A model generated the notes under the pieces. The model was not told the DNA's origin, did not search any database, and saw only the letters and a list, made by a program, of their open reading frames with translations. A stretch of DNA of 64,000 nucleotides from a virus. The stretch's first letter is position 1. Every line of letters starts with the position of its first letter. Location of the stretch: the IMG/VR virus record IMGVR_UViG_3300027973_000043, positions 18,489 through 82,488 of that record; one strand, written 5' to 3'. This document shows positions 48,733 through 56,695 of this stretch, piece by piece. The translations under genes were made by a program, and so were the position numbers.

Positions 48733-49182
48733 ATGAAAGAAACAATCGCGCAATTTTTAAAAATAACAGATTTTCCTTTTCTTATCAAAGAAAAGAATAA
48801 CAAAGAAATCTATTCTGAAAAATCAAATGGATATTGGTTTAAAAAAGAGTATGATTTGAATGGAAAAGAAATCTATTATGAAAACTCAGATGCATACTGG
48901 ATTAAGCGTGAATATGACCAGAATGGTAAAGAAATCTATTTTGAAGATTCAAAAGGATATTGGAATAAGAATGAATATGACCAGAATGGAAAATTAATCT
49001 ATCGTGAAAACTCAGATGGATATTGGTCTAAACGTGAACATGACCAGAATAGTAACGTAATTTATTATGAAAACTCAGAAGGAACTATCATTGATAACCG
49101 ACCAAAGGTTATTGAGTTGACTTTAGAAGAGATTGCAGATAAACTTGATATGAATGTAGAAAACATTCGTATTAAAGATTAA
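48733..49182 (+). CDS. 21-residue repeat protein, copy 2
   Basis: 149 residues: cap MKETIAQFLKITDFPFLIKE, five 21-residue units (EYDLNGKEIYYENSDAYWIKR type), then TIIDNRPKVIELTLEEIADK and LDMNVENIRIKD. The C-terminal EIADKL...VENIRIKD looks like a small helix-turn-helix. It is the first of five head-to-tail copies separated by 12-13 bases. Confidence 0.8.
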   Translation: MKETIAQFLKITDFPFLIKEKNNKEIYSEKSNGYWFKKEYDLNGKEIYYENSDAYWIKREYDQNGKEIYFEDSKGYWNKNEYDQNGKLIYRENSDGYWSKREHDQNSNVIYYENSEGTIIDNRPKVIELTLEEIADKLDMNVENIRIKD

Positions 49183-49194
49183 AAAAATAAAATT

Positions 49195-49644
49195 ATGAAA
49201 GAAACAATAGCACAATTTTTAAAGGTAACAGATTTTCCATTCTTTATTAAAAATAAGAATAATAAAGAAATCTATTCTGAAGATTCAGATGGATATTGGT
49301 TCAAGCATGAATATGATCAGAATGGTAATCAAATCTATTTCGAAGATTCAGATGGATCTTGGATTAAGTGTGAGTATAACTTGAATGGTAAAGAAATCTA
49401 TTTTGAAGATTCAAATGGATTTTGGTATAAGCGTGAATATAACTTGAATGGAAAAGTAATCTATCATGAAGATTCAAAAGGATATTGGTTTAAGCGTGAG
49501 TATGATCAGAATGGTAAACAAATCTATCATGAAGATTCAAAAGGAATTATCATGGATAACCGACCAAAAATTATTGAATTGACTTTAGAAGAGATTGCAG
49601 ATAAATTAGGATTGAGTGTAGAAAACATTCGTATTAAAGATTAA
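49195..49644 (+). CDS. 21-residue repeat protein, copy 3
   Basis: 149 residues, five units, full C-terminal cap (TLEEIADKLGLSVENIRIKD). The leader AAAAAATAAAATT before the ATG is the same as before copies 1, 4 and 5. No Shine-Dalgarno site and no promoter of its own, so the array is one transcript. Confidence 0.8.
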   Translation: MKETIAQFLKVTDFPFFIKNKNNKEIYSEDSDGYWFKHEYDQNGNQIYFEDSDGSWIKCEYNLNGKEIYFEDSNGFWYKREYNLNGKVIYHEDSKGYWFKREYDQNGKQIYHEDSKGIIMDNRPKIIELTLEEIADKLGLSVENIRIKD

Positions 49645-49656
49645 AAAAATAAAATT

Positions 49657-50106
49657 ATGAAAGAAACAATTGCACAACTATTAAAAGTAAAAGATTTTCC
49701 ATTCCTTATTAAAAATAAGAATAATAAAGAAATCTATCATGAAGATTCAAATGGATTTTGGTATAAGTGTGAGTATGATCAGAATGGTAATCAAATCTAT
49801 CGTGAAGATTCAAATGGACGTTGGTTCAAGCATGAATATGACAAGAATAGTAATTTAATCTATTCTGAAACCTCAAATGGATTTTGGAATAAGTGTGAGT
49901 ATGATCAGAATGGTAATCAAATCTATTATGAAGATTCAAATGGATATTGGTCTAAGCGTGAATATAACTTGAATGGAAAAGAAATCTATTTTGAAGATTC
50001 AAATGGAACTATCATGGATAACCGACCAAAGGTAATTGAATTGACATTACAGGAAGTCGCAGATAAACTAGGATTGAATGTAGAAAATATTCGTATTAAA
50101 GATTAA
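49657..50106 (+). CDS. 21-residue repeat protein, copy 4
   Basis: 149 residues, five units; cap MKETIAQLLKVKDFPFLIKN, which equals copy 1 and the partial copy at the right edge. Cap and end are nearly invariant while the middle units differ, as expected from gene conversion. Confidence 0.8.
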   Translation: MKETIAQLLKVKDFPFLIKNKNNKEIYHEDSNGFWYKCEYDQNGNQIYREDSNGRWFKHEYDKNSNLIYSETSNGFWNKCEYDQNGNQIYYEDSNGYWSKREYNLNGKEIYFEDSNGTIMDNRPKVIELTLQEVADKLGLNVENIRIKD

Positions 50107-50118
50107 AAAAATAAAATT

Positions 50119-50820
50119 ATGAAAGAAACAATAGCACAATTTTTAAAGGTAACAGATTTTCCATTCTTTATTAAAAATAAAGATGAAGAAGAAATCTATC
50201 GTGAAGATTCAGATGGATTTTGGTATAAGTGTGAGTATAACTTGAATGGTAATGTAATCTATTATGAAAACTCAAATGGATTTTGGTATAAGTGTGAATA
50301 TGACTTGAATGGTAATGAAATCTATTATGAAAACTCAGTTGGACGTTGGTCTAAGCGTGAATATGACCAGAATAGTAATGTAATCTATTCTGAAACCTCA
50401 GATGGATATTGGTCTAAACGTGAACATGATCAGAATGGCAATAAAATCTATTCTGAAAACTCAAAAGGATATTGGATTAAGCGTGAGTATAACTTGAATG
50501 GTAATCAAATCTATTATGAGAACTCAGATAGATTTTGGTATAAGTGTGAATATGACTTGAATGGAAAAGAAATCTATTATGAAGATTCAAATGGACGTTG
50601 GTCTAAGCGTGAATATAACTTGAATGGAAAAGAAATCTATTTTGAAGATTCAAATGGATATTGGATTAAGCGGGAGTATGACCAGAATGGCAATAAAATC
50701 TATTATGAAAACTCAAAAGGAACTATCATTGATAACCGACCAAAAATTATTGAATTGACTTTAGAACAGATTGCAGATAAACTAGGATTAGATGTAGAAA
50801 ACATTCGTATTAAAGATTAA
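50119..50820 (+). CDS. 21-residue repeat protein, copy 5, expanded
   Basis: 233 residues with nine units, exactly 84 residues (four units) longer than copies 2-4. Cap and C-terminus are as in the others (TLEQIADKLGLDVENIRIKD). The extra units come from internal duplication. Unit subtypes (WYKCEYNLNGN, WSKREYDQNSN) alternate. Confidence 0.82.
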   Translation: MKETIAQFLKVTDFPFFIKNKDEEEIYREDSDGFWYKCEYNLNGNVIYYENSNGFWYKCEYDLNGNEIYYENSVGRWSKREYDQNSNVIYSETSDGYWSKREHDQNGNKIYSENSKGYWIKREYNLNGNQIYYENSDRFWYKCEYDLNGKEIYYEDSNGRWSKREYNLNGKEIYFEDSNGYWIKREYDQNGNKIYYENSKGTIIDNRPKIIELTLEQIADKLGLDVENIRIKD

Positions 50821-50833
50821 AAGAAATCTTTTT

Positions 50834-51295
50834 ATGAAAGAAACAATAGCACAATTTTTAAAGGTAACAGATTTTCCATTCTTTATTAAAAATGCAGATA
50901 ATAAAGAAATCTATTCTGAAAAATCAAATGGATATTGGTTTAAAAAAGAGTATGACAAGAACGGTAACGAAATCCATTTTGAGAACTCAAATGGATATTG
51001 GTTTAAAAAAGAGTATGATTTGAATGGTAACGAAATTCATTTTGAAAATTCAAGTGGATTTTGGTCAAAGAGTGAGTATGATAATAAAGGTAATTTAATA
51101 TATTATGAACACTCAGATGAATATTGGGTTAAGAATGAGTATGATAGTAACGGTAAATTAGTTTATTTTGAAAACTCATATAAAAACTCAAAAGGAACTA
51201 TCATTAATAAACGTCCAAAAATTATTGAGTTGACTTTACAAGAAATTGCAGATAAACTTGGAATGGATGTAAATATTCTTCATATCAAAGTTTAA
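50834..51295 (+). CDS. 21-residue repeat protein, copy 6, divergent
   Basis: 153 residues. The most diverged copy: units such as EYDKNGNEIHFENSNGYWFKK, a five-residue insert (SYKNS) before GTIINKRPK, and an altered end NILHIKV. Different spacer (AAGAAATCTTTTT). Last copy of the tandem array. Confidence 0.8.
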   Translation: MKETIAQFLKVTDFPFFIKNADNKEIYSEKSNGYWFKKEYDKNGNEIHFENSNGYWFKKEYDLNGNEIHFENSSGFWSKSEYDNKGNLIYYEHSDEYWVKNEYDSNGKLVYFENSYKNSKGTIINKRPKIIELTLQEIADKLGMDVNILHIKV

Positions 51296-51330
51296 AAAAA
51301 CTTTTAAAGTTTTTTCTGATAAGTTAAAAC

Positions 51331-51918
51331 ATGACTCGAAATGAATTTATCGGAAAAGTAGCTGTTGAGTGCATCGAAAATGATGTTTCTTTAAAAATTA
51401 TTCAAAAAGAAAAAGTTGGTAATTATGGCGGATGGTTCGATTCTAATAAAAAAGAACTTGTTTGTGCATATAAAAGTATAAATGGATTTGAAATATTAAT
51501 ACATGAATACCATCATTTTCTTCAATGGAAAAATAATCCTAAGTTTTGGAAAAAGTGTGAAGCAGATAAATGTCCATTTCTTAATTGGGTAGAAGGAGAA
51601 GAAACATCTAAAAATAAACTAACTAGAGCATTTAATAAAGCAATTGAATTAGAAAGAGATTGCGAAATTAATTCTATAAATTTTATTAAAAAACATAATT
51701 TAGATGTTAATTTAAAACAATATATTTTAGAAGCAAATGCTTATATTTATTCATATCATTATGTGAAAAAATATAGAAATTGGCCTCTAAAAACAATTTA
51801 TACAGAAAACGTAATTGAAAAAATGCCTAAAAAAATTCTTTCTTTTGAACACTATAAAAAAGGAGTTGATGAGAAAGGTAACAGTATTATATCATTTTAC
51901 GAACAACTCTCTAGTTAA
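51331..51918 (+). CDS. Putative zinc metalloprotease (zincin)
   Basis: 195 residues. EILIHEYHHFLQWKNNP contains HEYHH, a zincin-type HExxH, and ELERDCEINSINF gives a plausible third ligand Glu downstream. GNYGGWFDSNKKELVCAYKS forms the strands before the active helix, as in minimal metallopeptidases. No signal peptide. Target unknown; could process phage or host proteins. Confidence 0.72.
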   Translation: MTRNEFIGKVAVECIENDVSLKIIQKEKVGNYGGWFDSNKKELVCAYKSINGFEILIHEYHHFLQWKNNPKFWKKCEADKCPFLNWVEGEETSKNKLTRAFNKAIELERDCEINSINFIKKHNLDVNLKQYILEANAYIYSYHYVKKYRNWPLKTIYTENVIEKMPKKILSFEHYKKGVDEKGNSIISFYEQLSS

Positions 51919-51981
51919 AATTATTCTCGTTTTATTCTTTATATTTGGTATATTAATGTATGTTTTAAAATAAGTAATTTT

Positions 51982-52704
51982 ATGTTACTATTTTTTTCTA
52001 GAATTAAAAAACTTATAAATAAAGTTATGAGTGATTCTATTACTAAAAAGAAAGATAAAATACAAAGCATTTTAAATGTTTTTGAAACTGGAAAACCTGA
52101 TGGTGATTACAGTAACGTGACAATTTTTTCCGATGGGCCAAAAGGAATACAACAAATAACATACGGCAAAAGTCAAACAACTGAATGGGGAAATCTTAAT
52201 AAATTAATTAAATCTTATTCTAACAAAAATGGCAAACATAGTGAGTTTTTTAAACCTTATGTAGATAAGATTGGCAAAATCTCACTAGTTAATGACGAAA
52301 AGCTTATAAACGAGCTTCGTGAAGCAGGTAGTGACCCTGTAATGAGAGAAGCACAAGATGATTTTTTTGATGAACATTACTGGAATCCTGCACTTGAATT
52401 TTTCAAAGAAAATGGTTTTACACAACCTCTTTCAATGCTTATAATTTATGATTCTTTTATTCATTCTGGAGGAATCTTAAACTTTTTAAGAACTCGTTTT
52501 CCTGCAAAAACTCCGTCTAAAGGCGGAAATGAAAAAGAATGGACTATACAATATTTGAATATTCGTCACTCTTGGTTAGCAAATCATTCTAATCAGATTT
52601 TAAGAAAAACTAAATACCGAACAAAAGATATGCTTTTTGCAATTTCTCAGAATGATTGGAACCTTGATCGTTCTTTTACTGCAAATGGCGTTATTGTTTC
52701 TTAA
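51982..52704 (+). CDS. Chitosanase-like (GH46) lysin
   Basis: 240 residues from 51982, or 225 from ATG 52027 (MSDSITKKKDKI), which gives the better family start. SILNVFETGKPDGDYSNVTI contains the catalytic Glu and FSDGPKGIQQITYGKSQTTE the second acidic residue of GH46/lysozyme-fold enzymes. Probably cleaves the glycan of the host cell wall, as endolysin. The longer form would start with a short hydrophobic-basic stretch (MLLFFSRIKKL). Confidence 0.82.
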   Translation: MLLFFSRIKKLINKVMSDSITKKKDKIQSILNVFETGKPDGDYSNVTIFSDGPKGIQQITYGKSQTTEWGNLNKLIKSYSNKNGKHSEFFKPYVDKIGKISLVNDEKLINELREAGSDPVMREAQDDFFDEHYWNPALEFFKENGFTQPLSMLIIYDSFIHSGGILNFLRTRFPAKTPSKGGNEKEWTIQYLNIRHSWLANHSNQILRKTKYRTKDMLFAISQNDWNLDRSFTANGVIVS

Positions 52705-52748
52705 AAAATATTCATTTTATAACTTTATATAATAGTATATTTTTGTTA

Positions 52749-52776
52749 TTGACAAATCACAATTTAAAGATATATT
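52749..52776 (+). promoter_or_regulatory. Promoter TTGACA-16-TATATT
   Basis: TTGACA at 52749-52754, TATATT at 52771-52776, ATG 52783 six bases later. Confidence 0.78.
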
Positions 52777-52782
52777 CATAGT

Positions 52783-52947
52783 ATGAAAAAAGGAAGAGCC
52801 GTCGAATCAATTCATTCTCTTATTACTTTTGATATGACAGATGAAGAGAAAAGCCTTTTTGAGAAACAATTAATTCAAAAAAATGAAAGAAACTTTGGAA
52901 GAAAAATTATTACGTTTGAAAAAAGAAAAAGAAAATCTTATTCTTGA
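52783..52947 (+). CDS. Small basic hypothetical protein
   Basis: 54 codons: MKKGRAVESIHSLITFDMTD, EEKSLFEKQLIQKNERNFGR, basic end. Start fixed by the promoter. Overlaps the next ORF by 65 bases. Confidence 0.55.
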   Translation: MKKGRAVESIHSLITFDMTDEEKSLFEKQLIQKNERNFGRKIITFEKRKRKSYS

Positions 52948-53056
52948 AAGATATTATTCATTAAAAGAATTTGACAGAAAGCTAGACGAATATGATTCTC
53001 AAATTTATCATATTTCACAAGAATTTAATCGCATTCAAATCGCATTATCAAATTAA
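52883..53056 (+). CDS. Small coiled-coil protein
   Basis: 57 codons: MKETLEEKLLRLKKEKENLI followed by LERYYSLKEFDRKLDEYDSQ; heptad-like Leu spacing. It starts inside the previous ORF in another frame. Could be a coupled gene; moderate certainty. Confidence 0.45.
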   Translation: MKETLEEKLLRLKKEKENLILERYYSLKEFDRKLDEYDSQIYHISQEFNRIQIALSN

Positions 53057-53060
53057 ATAG

Positions 53061-53091
53061 TTGACACAAACAATAAACTCGCTAATATAAT
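53061..53091 (+). promoter_or_regulatory. Promoter TTGACA with TATAAT
   Basis: TTGACA at 53061-53066, TATAAT at 53086-53091 (spacing 19) or TAATAT at 53083-53088 (spacing 16); ATG 53098 follows six bases after TATAAT. Confidence 0.7.
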
Positions 53092-53097
53092 ATTCTT

Positions 53098-53454
53098 ATG
53101 AAAACTAATACCGAACGTTCAATCACAGAGCTAGAAGCTGCACAAAACTATCTTTTTAGAGAAATTCCTGTAATAGGCAAGTCGCCAAAGTTTCAATGTG
53201 TAATTGATAAGTTGGAAATGCCGTTGCTGCCGCTTCTAAAAAGTAATGTAGAAGAAAGAGCAAAATTGAGAAAAAGCGGAATTGTTCGTTTTGTAATAAA
53301 AGGTACTTGTAAAAAAGTTAATGTTTTTGTAAAAACTTTTGCAGATGCTATTGAGCAAGAAAAACAAAAACCTTTTTATTCTTTTCTATACACATTAGAA
53401 ACTACGGAAGACGAAAAGTTTACCATCGAAGATAAATTTATTACTCATAAATAA
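53098..53454 (+). CDS. Hypothetical protein
   Basis: 118 residues (SITELEAAQNYLFREIPVIG, GIVRFVIKGTCKKVNVFVKT, LYTLETTEDEKFTIEDK). No family recognised. Confidence 0.6.
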   Translation: MKTNTERSITELEAAQNYLFREIPVIGKSPKFQCVIDKLEMPLLPLLKSNVEERAKLRKSGIVRFVIKGTCKKVNVFVKTFADAIEQEKQKPFYSFLYTLETTEDEKFTIEDKFITHK

Positions 53455-53481
53455 AACCAATTGATTTGTTATCATACGAAG

Positions 53482-53634
53482 ATGAAAAAGAAAGTACATA
53501 AAGTTGGAACTATTCGTGATCGCGATTTAAAAAAGAAAATTCGTAAAGAACTTCCTTTACCTCCTCAAAAGCATAAAAGTGTTAAAGATTACAATCGAAA
53601 TCCTAAACATAAAGAAATAGAAGAAAAAGAATGA
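53482..53634 (+). CDS. Small very basic protein
   Basis: 50 codons: MKKKVHKVGTIRDRDLKKKI, RKELPLPPQKHKSVKDYNRN. Nucleic-acid binding is plausible. ATGA overlap with the next gene. Confidence 0.55.
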   Translation: MKKKVHKVGTIRDRDLKKKIRKELPLPPQKHKSVKDYNRNPKHKEIEEKE

Positions 53635-53858
53635 ATCCTCTTAATAACAATGGAAAAACCGACGTTTTCTGGCGAGACATTCAAGAAGATGATTCAATTT
53701 TTCTTGAATGTAACAAAACAAGAACAATTCTTATTATAACAAATGTAATGAATTCTTTTTTATATCCTCGCGTAACAGAGGCGAAATATGTTGACATTTC
53801 AAATAATCGTGATTATACTTTTGATGAAATTGTGTTATTTTACGCTTTTATAACATAA
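53631..53858 (+). CDS. Small hypothetical protein
   Basis: 75 residues (MNPLNNNGKTDVFWRDIQED, SIFLECNKTRTILIITNVMN). Coupled to the previous gene by four-base overlap. No family recognised. Confidence 0.55.
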   Translation: MNPLNNNGKTDVFWRDIQEDDSIFLECNKTRTILIITNVMNSFLYPRVTEAKYVDISNNRDYTFDEIVLFYAFIT

Positions 53859-53983
53859 TAAAAGCAATAAAAATAAATAAAATTCTTCAACAAAAACTAA
53901 AAGTAATTTTTTTAAAATTTTATTTTTTTACATTACTTTTTTATATTTTTTATTGTAATAAAAAATATAAAAAATAATTCAGT

Positions 53984-54131
53984 GAATACAAGGGCAGAGC
54001 GAAAAATGTCATTCATTAAAGAATGAATAATTACGAAATGCTCCAGATAGTCTAATTATGGCAGTTAGACAAGCTTTAGATAAAACAAATGAAAATTTTT
54101 AATAATTTGTTGGATAAGCAAAAAGAAGATT
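53984..54131 (+). pseudogene. Degenerate gene fragments, including a copy of the TilS 5' end
   Basis: The 281-base gap 53859-54139 begins with A/T-rich sequence. At 53984 a GTG frame reads VNTRAERKMSFIKE and stops; at 62174 a similar GTG frame reads VNTGAERRIKK. At 54058-54105 MAVRQALDKTNENF overlaps, in the same way as the leader ORF before tilS, a frame MKIFNNLLDKQKED that copies the first 13 residues of TilS. These are recombination leftovers. Confidence 0.55.
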
Positions 54132-54139
54132 GACGAAGT

Positions 54140-54349
54140 ATGAAAACATTTGATGTCACACTTGAAGGATTTGATCCTAATACGGATGAAACCGACCATC
54201 TAGTTAAATGGATTAATGCTCCATCTATTGAAACTGTAAAAGATTTTTGTAGTCAAATGAATTGGAAATATGAATCAATTACCGAAATGGAATATTACTG
54301 GCCATTAACAATTGATGATGGCGTTGATTATATTCTTGACGAAGTATAA
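54140..54349 (+). CDS. Small acidic hypothetical protein
   Basis: 69 residues (MKTFDVTLEGFDPNTDETDH, APSIETVKDFCSQMNWKYES, IDDGVDYILDEV). No family recognised. Its 3' end contains the TTGACG -35 box of the next gene. Confidence 0.6.
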   Translation: MKTFDVTLEGFDPNTDETDHLVKWINAPSIETVKDFCSQMNWKYESITEMEYYWPLTIDDGVDYILDEV

Positions 54350-54368
54350 AATTGAAGTATATTGTATT

Positions 54369-54767
54369 ATGAAGCTACCTCGCCCTATTTTGGATGAATT
54401 TCGCCGCCACAATATCAAACTTGAGTATGGTTGTGGAAAAACTACCCATTTTCATATTCGCATTTTTGAAAAAGTTATTGATCCTAAATTTATTGAACCG
54501 GGAGAGAAAAAATGGGCTGTTCAATTTGCATATAAACCTACTTTTGATCGGTGGGCAAATTCTACCAATTTTGAAACCGAAATTTCTTATTATCCAGAAA
54601 AGAATCAAAGATATTCTGTAGGAGAATTGCGCGGTAAACGTAGGAAACAATATATTATTCCTAAACTGGACAAAGAATTGGCATGGTGTTTGAAATGTGC
54701 AAAATCAGGAATTTTTGATTTTAATACTTATTTTGGAGTGATTGAAACTCCGCATTTTATCTATTGA
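54369..54767 (+). CDS. Hypothetical protein
   Basis: 132 residues from ATG 54369; TTGACG and TATATT (spacing 17) end five bases before it. KLEYGCGKTTHFHIRIFEKV, KKWAVQFAYKPTFDRWANST, RGKRRKQYIIPKLDKELAWC. Beta-rich basic protein, no family recognised. Confidence 0.6.
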   Translation: MKLPRPILDEFRRHNIKLEYGCGKTTHFHIRIFEKVIDPKFIEPGEKKWAVQFAYKPTFDRWANSTNFETEISYYPEKNQRYSVGELRGKRRKQYIIPKLDKELAWCLKCAKSGIFDFNTYFGVIETPHFIY

Positions 54768-54796
54768 CAGATTATAAAATCGAAGTATATTGAGCC

Positions 54797-54883
54797 ATGA
54801 CCTTTATCTACCTTGCGGACAGCGAGTTAACTGAATTTGAGCAACATTTGCTTGACAACAAGAATAGAAATGAAAATTTTTAA
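54797..54883 (+). CDS. Leader ORF before tilS
   Basis: 28 codons: MTFIYLADSELTEFEQHLLD, then NKNRNENF. It overlaps the tilS start by 14 bases. A degenerate copy of the same overlap exists at 54058-54105. May couple translation; may not be a real protein. Confidence 0.35.
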   Translation: MTFIYLADSELTEFEQHLLDNKNRNENF

Positions 54884-55508
54884 TAATTTATTAGATAAGC
54901 AAAAAGAATATACTTTCCTTGTTAGTGGAGGAGTTGATTCTATTTCTTCATGTCACTGGTTAAGCCAAAGAACTAGATTAAAAATCAAGGTTCTTCATTT
55001 TAACCATAATTGGCAACCTGCTAATAAACAAATGGAAGAATCAGTTAGAGACTTTTGTTCGGCGCATAGTTTACCATTCCAATTTATTACAAGGTCGGTA
55101 GAGCAATCTATAGGTGAGCAGACCGAAAACGATTTCAGACAATGGAGATTGGCCTATATGGCTGAACAAACAGGGCATACTAATTATGTGACTGCTCATA
55201 ATTTGGGAGATTGTGTAGAACAATTTTTTATGAATTTCCTCAAGGGTTGTCCAGAATATAAACCAATTCAGGAAAAAACTATTTTTCCCAATTTTACGAT
55301 TTATCATCCTTTTTTGTTGACAACCAAAGAACAGATGGTAGAATGGGCAGAGAAAAACGATTTAATGAAATGGGTGGTATTTGATCCAACAAACAATGAT
55401 TTAAAATATCAAAGAAATTGGGTTAGACACCAGATGTTGCCCATGATTGCTGAAAAAACTAATTTAGAAACTGTAGTTAGACACAAATTTTACCAAAAGA
55501 AAATATAA
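54870..55508 (+). CDS. tilS: tRNA(Ile)-lysidine synthetase, catalytic domain
   Basis: 212 residues from ATG 54870. PP-loop FLVSGGVDSISSCHW binds ATP. TAHNLGDCVEQFFMNFLKGC and HPFLLTTKEQMVEWAEKNDL, DPTNNDLKYQRNWVRHQMLP are diagnostic for TilS. Only the N-terminal catalytic domain is present; the C-terminal tRNA-binding domains of E. coli TilS are missing, as in short TilS forms. The enzyme converts C34 of tRNA-Ile(CAU) to lysidine so that it reads AUA. A CAU tRNA gene lies at 56696-57003. Confidence 0.88.
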   Translation: MKIFNNLLDKQKEYTFLVSGGVDSISSCHWLSQRTRLKIKVLHFNHNWQPANKQMEESVRDFCSAHSLPFQFITRSVEQSIGEQTENDFRQWRLAYMAEQTGHTNYVTAHNLGDCVEQFFMNFLKGCPEYKPIQEKTIFPNFTIYHPFLLTTKEQMVEWAEKNDLMKWVVFDPTNNDLKYQRNWVRHQMLPMIAEKTNLETVVRHKFYQKKI

Positions 55509-55536
55509 TGAATTTTTTATGGATTATCCAAAACAT

Positions 55537-55565
55537 TTGACAAACCAACAGAAATAGAGTAATAT
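55537..55565 (+). promoter_or_regulatory. Promoter TTGACA-17-TAATAT
   Basis: TTGACA at 55537-55542, TAATAT at 55560-55565, ATG 55571 five bases later. Confidence 0.75.
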
Positions 55566-55570
55566 AAAAT

Positions 55571-55795
55571 ATGAATAAACAATTTAATGTTCTTGATACG
55601 GTGTTAATGCCTGAGCCTAACGAAAGTGATGCTTGGACCTATGGCGGATTCTGTGCAGTAGTTGCTGATATTCGCGAAAATGGTAATCTAATTGTCGAAG
55701 ATCAAGACTCGGATTTTTGGGAAATTGAAGCTGAACGAGTCACTAAAGTTGAAGAAGAGTTTGACAAAGAGCTAAAAGATGATAAGTTAAGATAG
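55571..55795 (+). CDS. Small SH3-like hypothetical protein
   Basis: 74 residues. VLDTVLMPEPNESDAWTYGG, FCAVVADIRENGNLIVEDQD and SDFWEIEAERV fit a small beta-barrel found in many phages. Function unknown. A weak GGGAA/TTCCC hairpin at 55801-55814 follows. Confidence 0.6.
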   Translation: MNKQFNVLDTVLMPEPNESDAWTYGGFCAVVADIRENGNLIVEDQDSDFWEIEAERVTKVEEEFDKELKDDKLR

Positions 55796-55861
55796 TTAAA
55801 GGGAAGATTTTCCCAAGTTTGATTTAAACTGTTCTTTGACAAAATTTTTGTTAGTGTTAAT

Positions 55862-56323
55862 CCCCTTGTGGCGGAATTGGCAGACGCATTATAACGGTGC
55901 ATTTATAGAGAAATCTATATCTAAATGGTGTAAATTCAATGAACGGTTAATTTTAGATGTATGCAAGAGCGCATAAATGACGGTAAAAGTCCGTAAAACT
56001 CTAAAACTCCCAACGTTGAGCGAAATCTTAAATGACGTTAAATCTAGTATGGTGTAATTAATAAAGCCTTATGTTATCAGTTACTATCCAGACTAGGAGA
56101 TAAGGTTAATATAAGGAGACGTGCAGAGACTATAATCACCCATCTAATTTAGAAATAAACTAAAAGATGAAAGCATAGTCCAGCACACAAACAAAACGGT
56201 AAAACTTGAAATGTAAGTAATTACAAATTAAACGTTTATGGCGGTGAAAACCGTAGTTGTGATGCAGACTTAAAATCTGATATTCGTAAGAATGTGCAGG
56301 ATCGTGGCCTGTCAAGGGGACCA
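55862..56323 (+). tRNA. tRNA-Leu (UAA), interrupted by a group I intron
   Basis: Exon 1 is 55862-55889, exon 2 is 56265-56323. Spliced, it gives acceptor CCCCTTG/CAAGGGG, discriminator A and encoded CCA, D-arm GCG...CGC, anticodon stem TCAGA/TCTGA with loop CTTAAAA (anticodon TAA), a long variable arm (ATTC GTAA GAAT), and a T-arm GCAGG/CCTGT whose loop (ATCGTGG) is unusual. The exon boundary falls between the first and second base of the anticodon stem (about position 27/28), not in the loop. Confidence 0.88.
55890..56264 (+). other. Group I intron in tRNA-Leu
   Basis: 375 bases. Exon 1 ends GCAU, which pairs with GUGC at 55897-55900 to give P1 with the required U-G pair at the splice site. 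The intron ends in G (56264). The conserved P7 strands are visible: GTGCAGAGACTATA (R element) and GAAAGCATAGTCC (S element). No ORF inside. Self-splicing is expected from these features. Confidence 0.85.
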
Positions 56324-56386
56324 ATTAAATAAAAACTTTATTGAGAAATATTAGGTTAATTTGTTGGATAGAGTAATATAAAATGG

Positions 56387-56500
56387 AGATAAGCGGTAGG
56401 TAACGGGCCGTTAAAATATGATAGGATTTGAATAATCGCCAATCATTAAACCAAAAGACTATATTCTGAATTAAGATGGTAGTTCGATCTTCTCCTAAAT
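56387..56500 (+). other. Unresolved RNA-like segment, perhaps a degenerate tRNA
   Basis: GGAGATA at the left and TCTTCTCC at the right could form a partial acceptor stem, and TAGTTCGATC resembles a T-loop, but I cannot fold a complete tRNA and CCA is absent. AGACTATA inside recalls a group I core strand. May be a damaged tRNA or a further intron-bearing gene that needs a covariance search. Confidence 0.3.
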
Positions 56501-56507
56501 TTTAAAT

Positions 56508-56592
56508 GTGTTAGCGGCTAAGTTAGAGAGTAGCGGCAGACTGTAAATCTGTTCCTTCGGGTGAATAGGTGCGAATCCTATCTAGCACACCA
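56508..56592 (+). tRNA. tRNA-Tyr (GUA)
   Basis: 85 bases. Acceptor GTGTTAG/CTAGCAC with discriminator A and encoded CCA; anticodon stem GCAGA/TCTGT with loop CTGTAAA (GTA); long variable arm TCCTTCGGGTGAA region; T-arm ATAGG TGCGAAT CCTAT. All parts of a type II bacterial tRNA-Tyr are present. Confidence 0.92.
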
Positions 56593-56695
56593 AATTTCAA
56601 AAAGTTAGTTGACAAAGTTTGTTTAGATGTTAAGTTAAAGAGTTAGCGGAATTGATTTCCAAGTTATTAAACTCGTTCTTTGTTAGTAGAAAAAT

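Noticed and set aside
48733-51295. CRISPR-like array
   Set aside because: The regular 63-bp periodicity is coding (21-residue units in open frames with caps and stops) and has no unique spacers of constant length between identical repeats.
53984-54060. Riboswitch or small RNA suggested by the repeated GGGCAGAG segment
   Set aside because: Both copies read as short starts of protein frames (VNT-AER), and no stable common fold was apparent.
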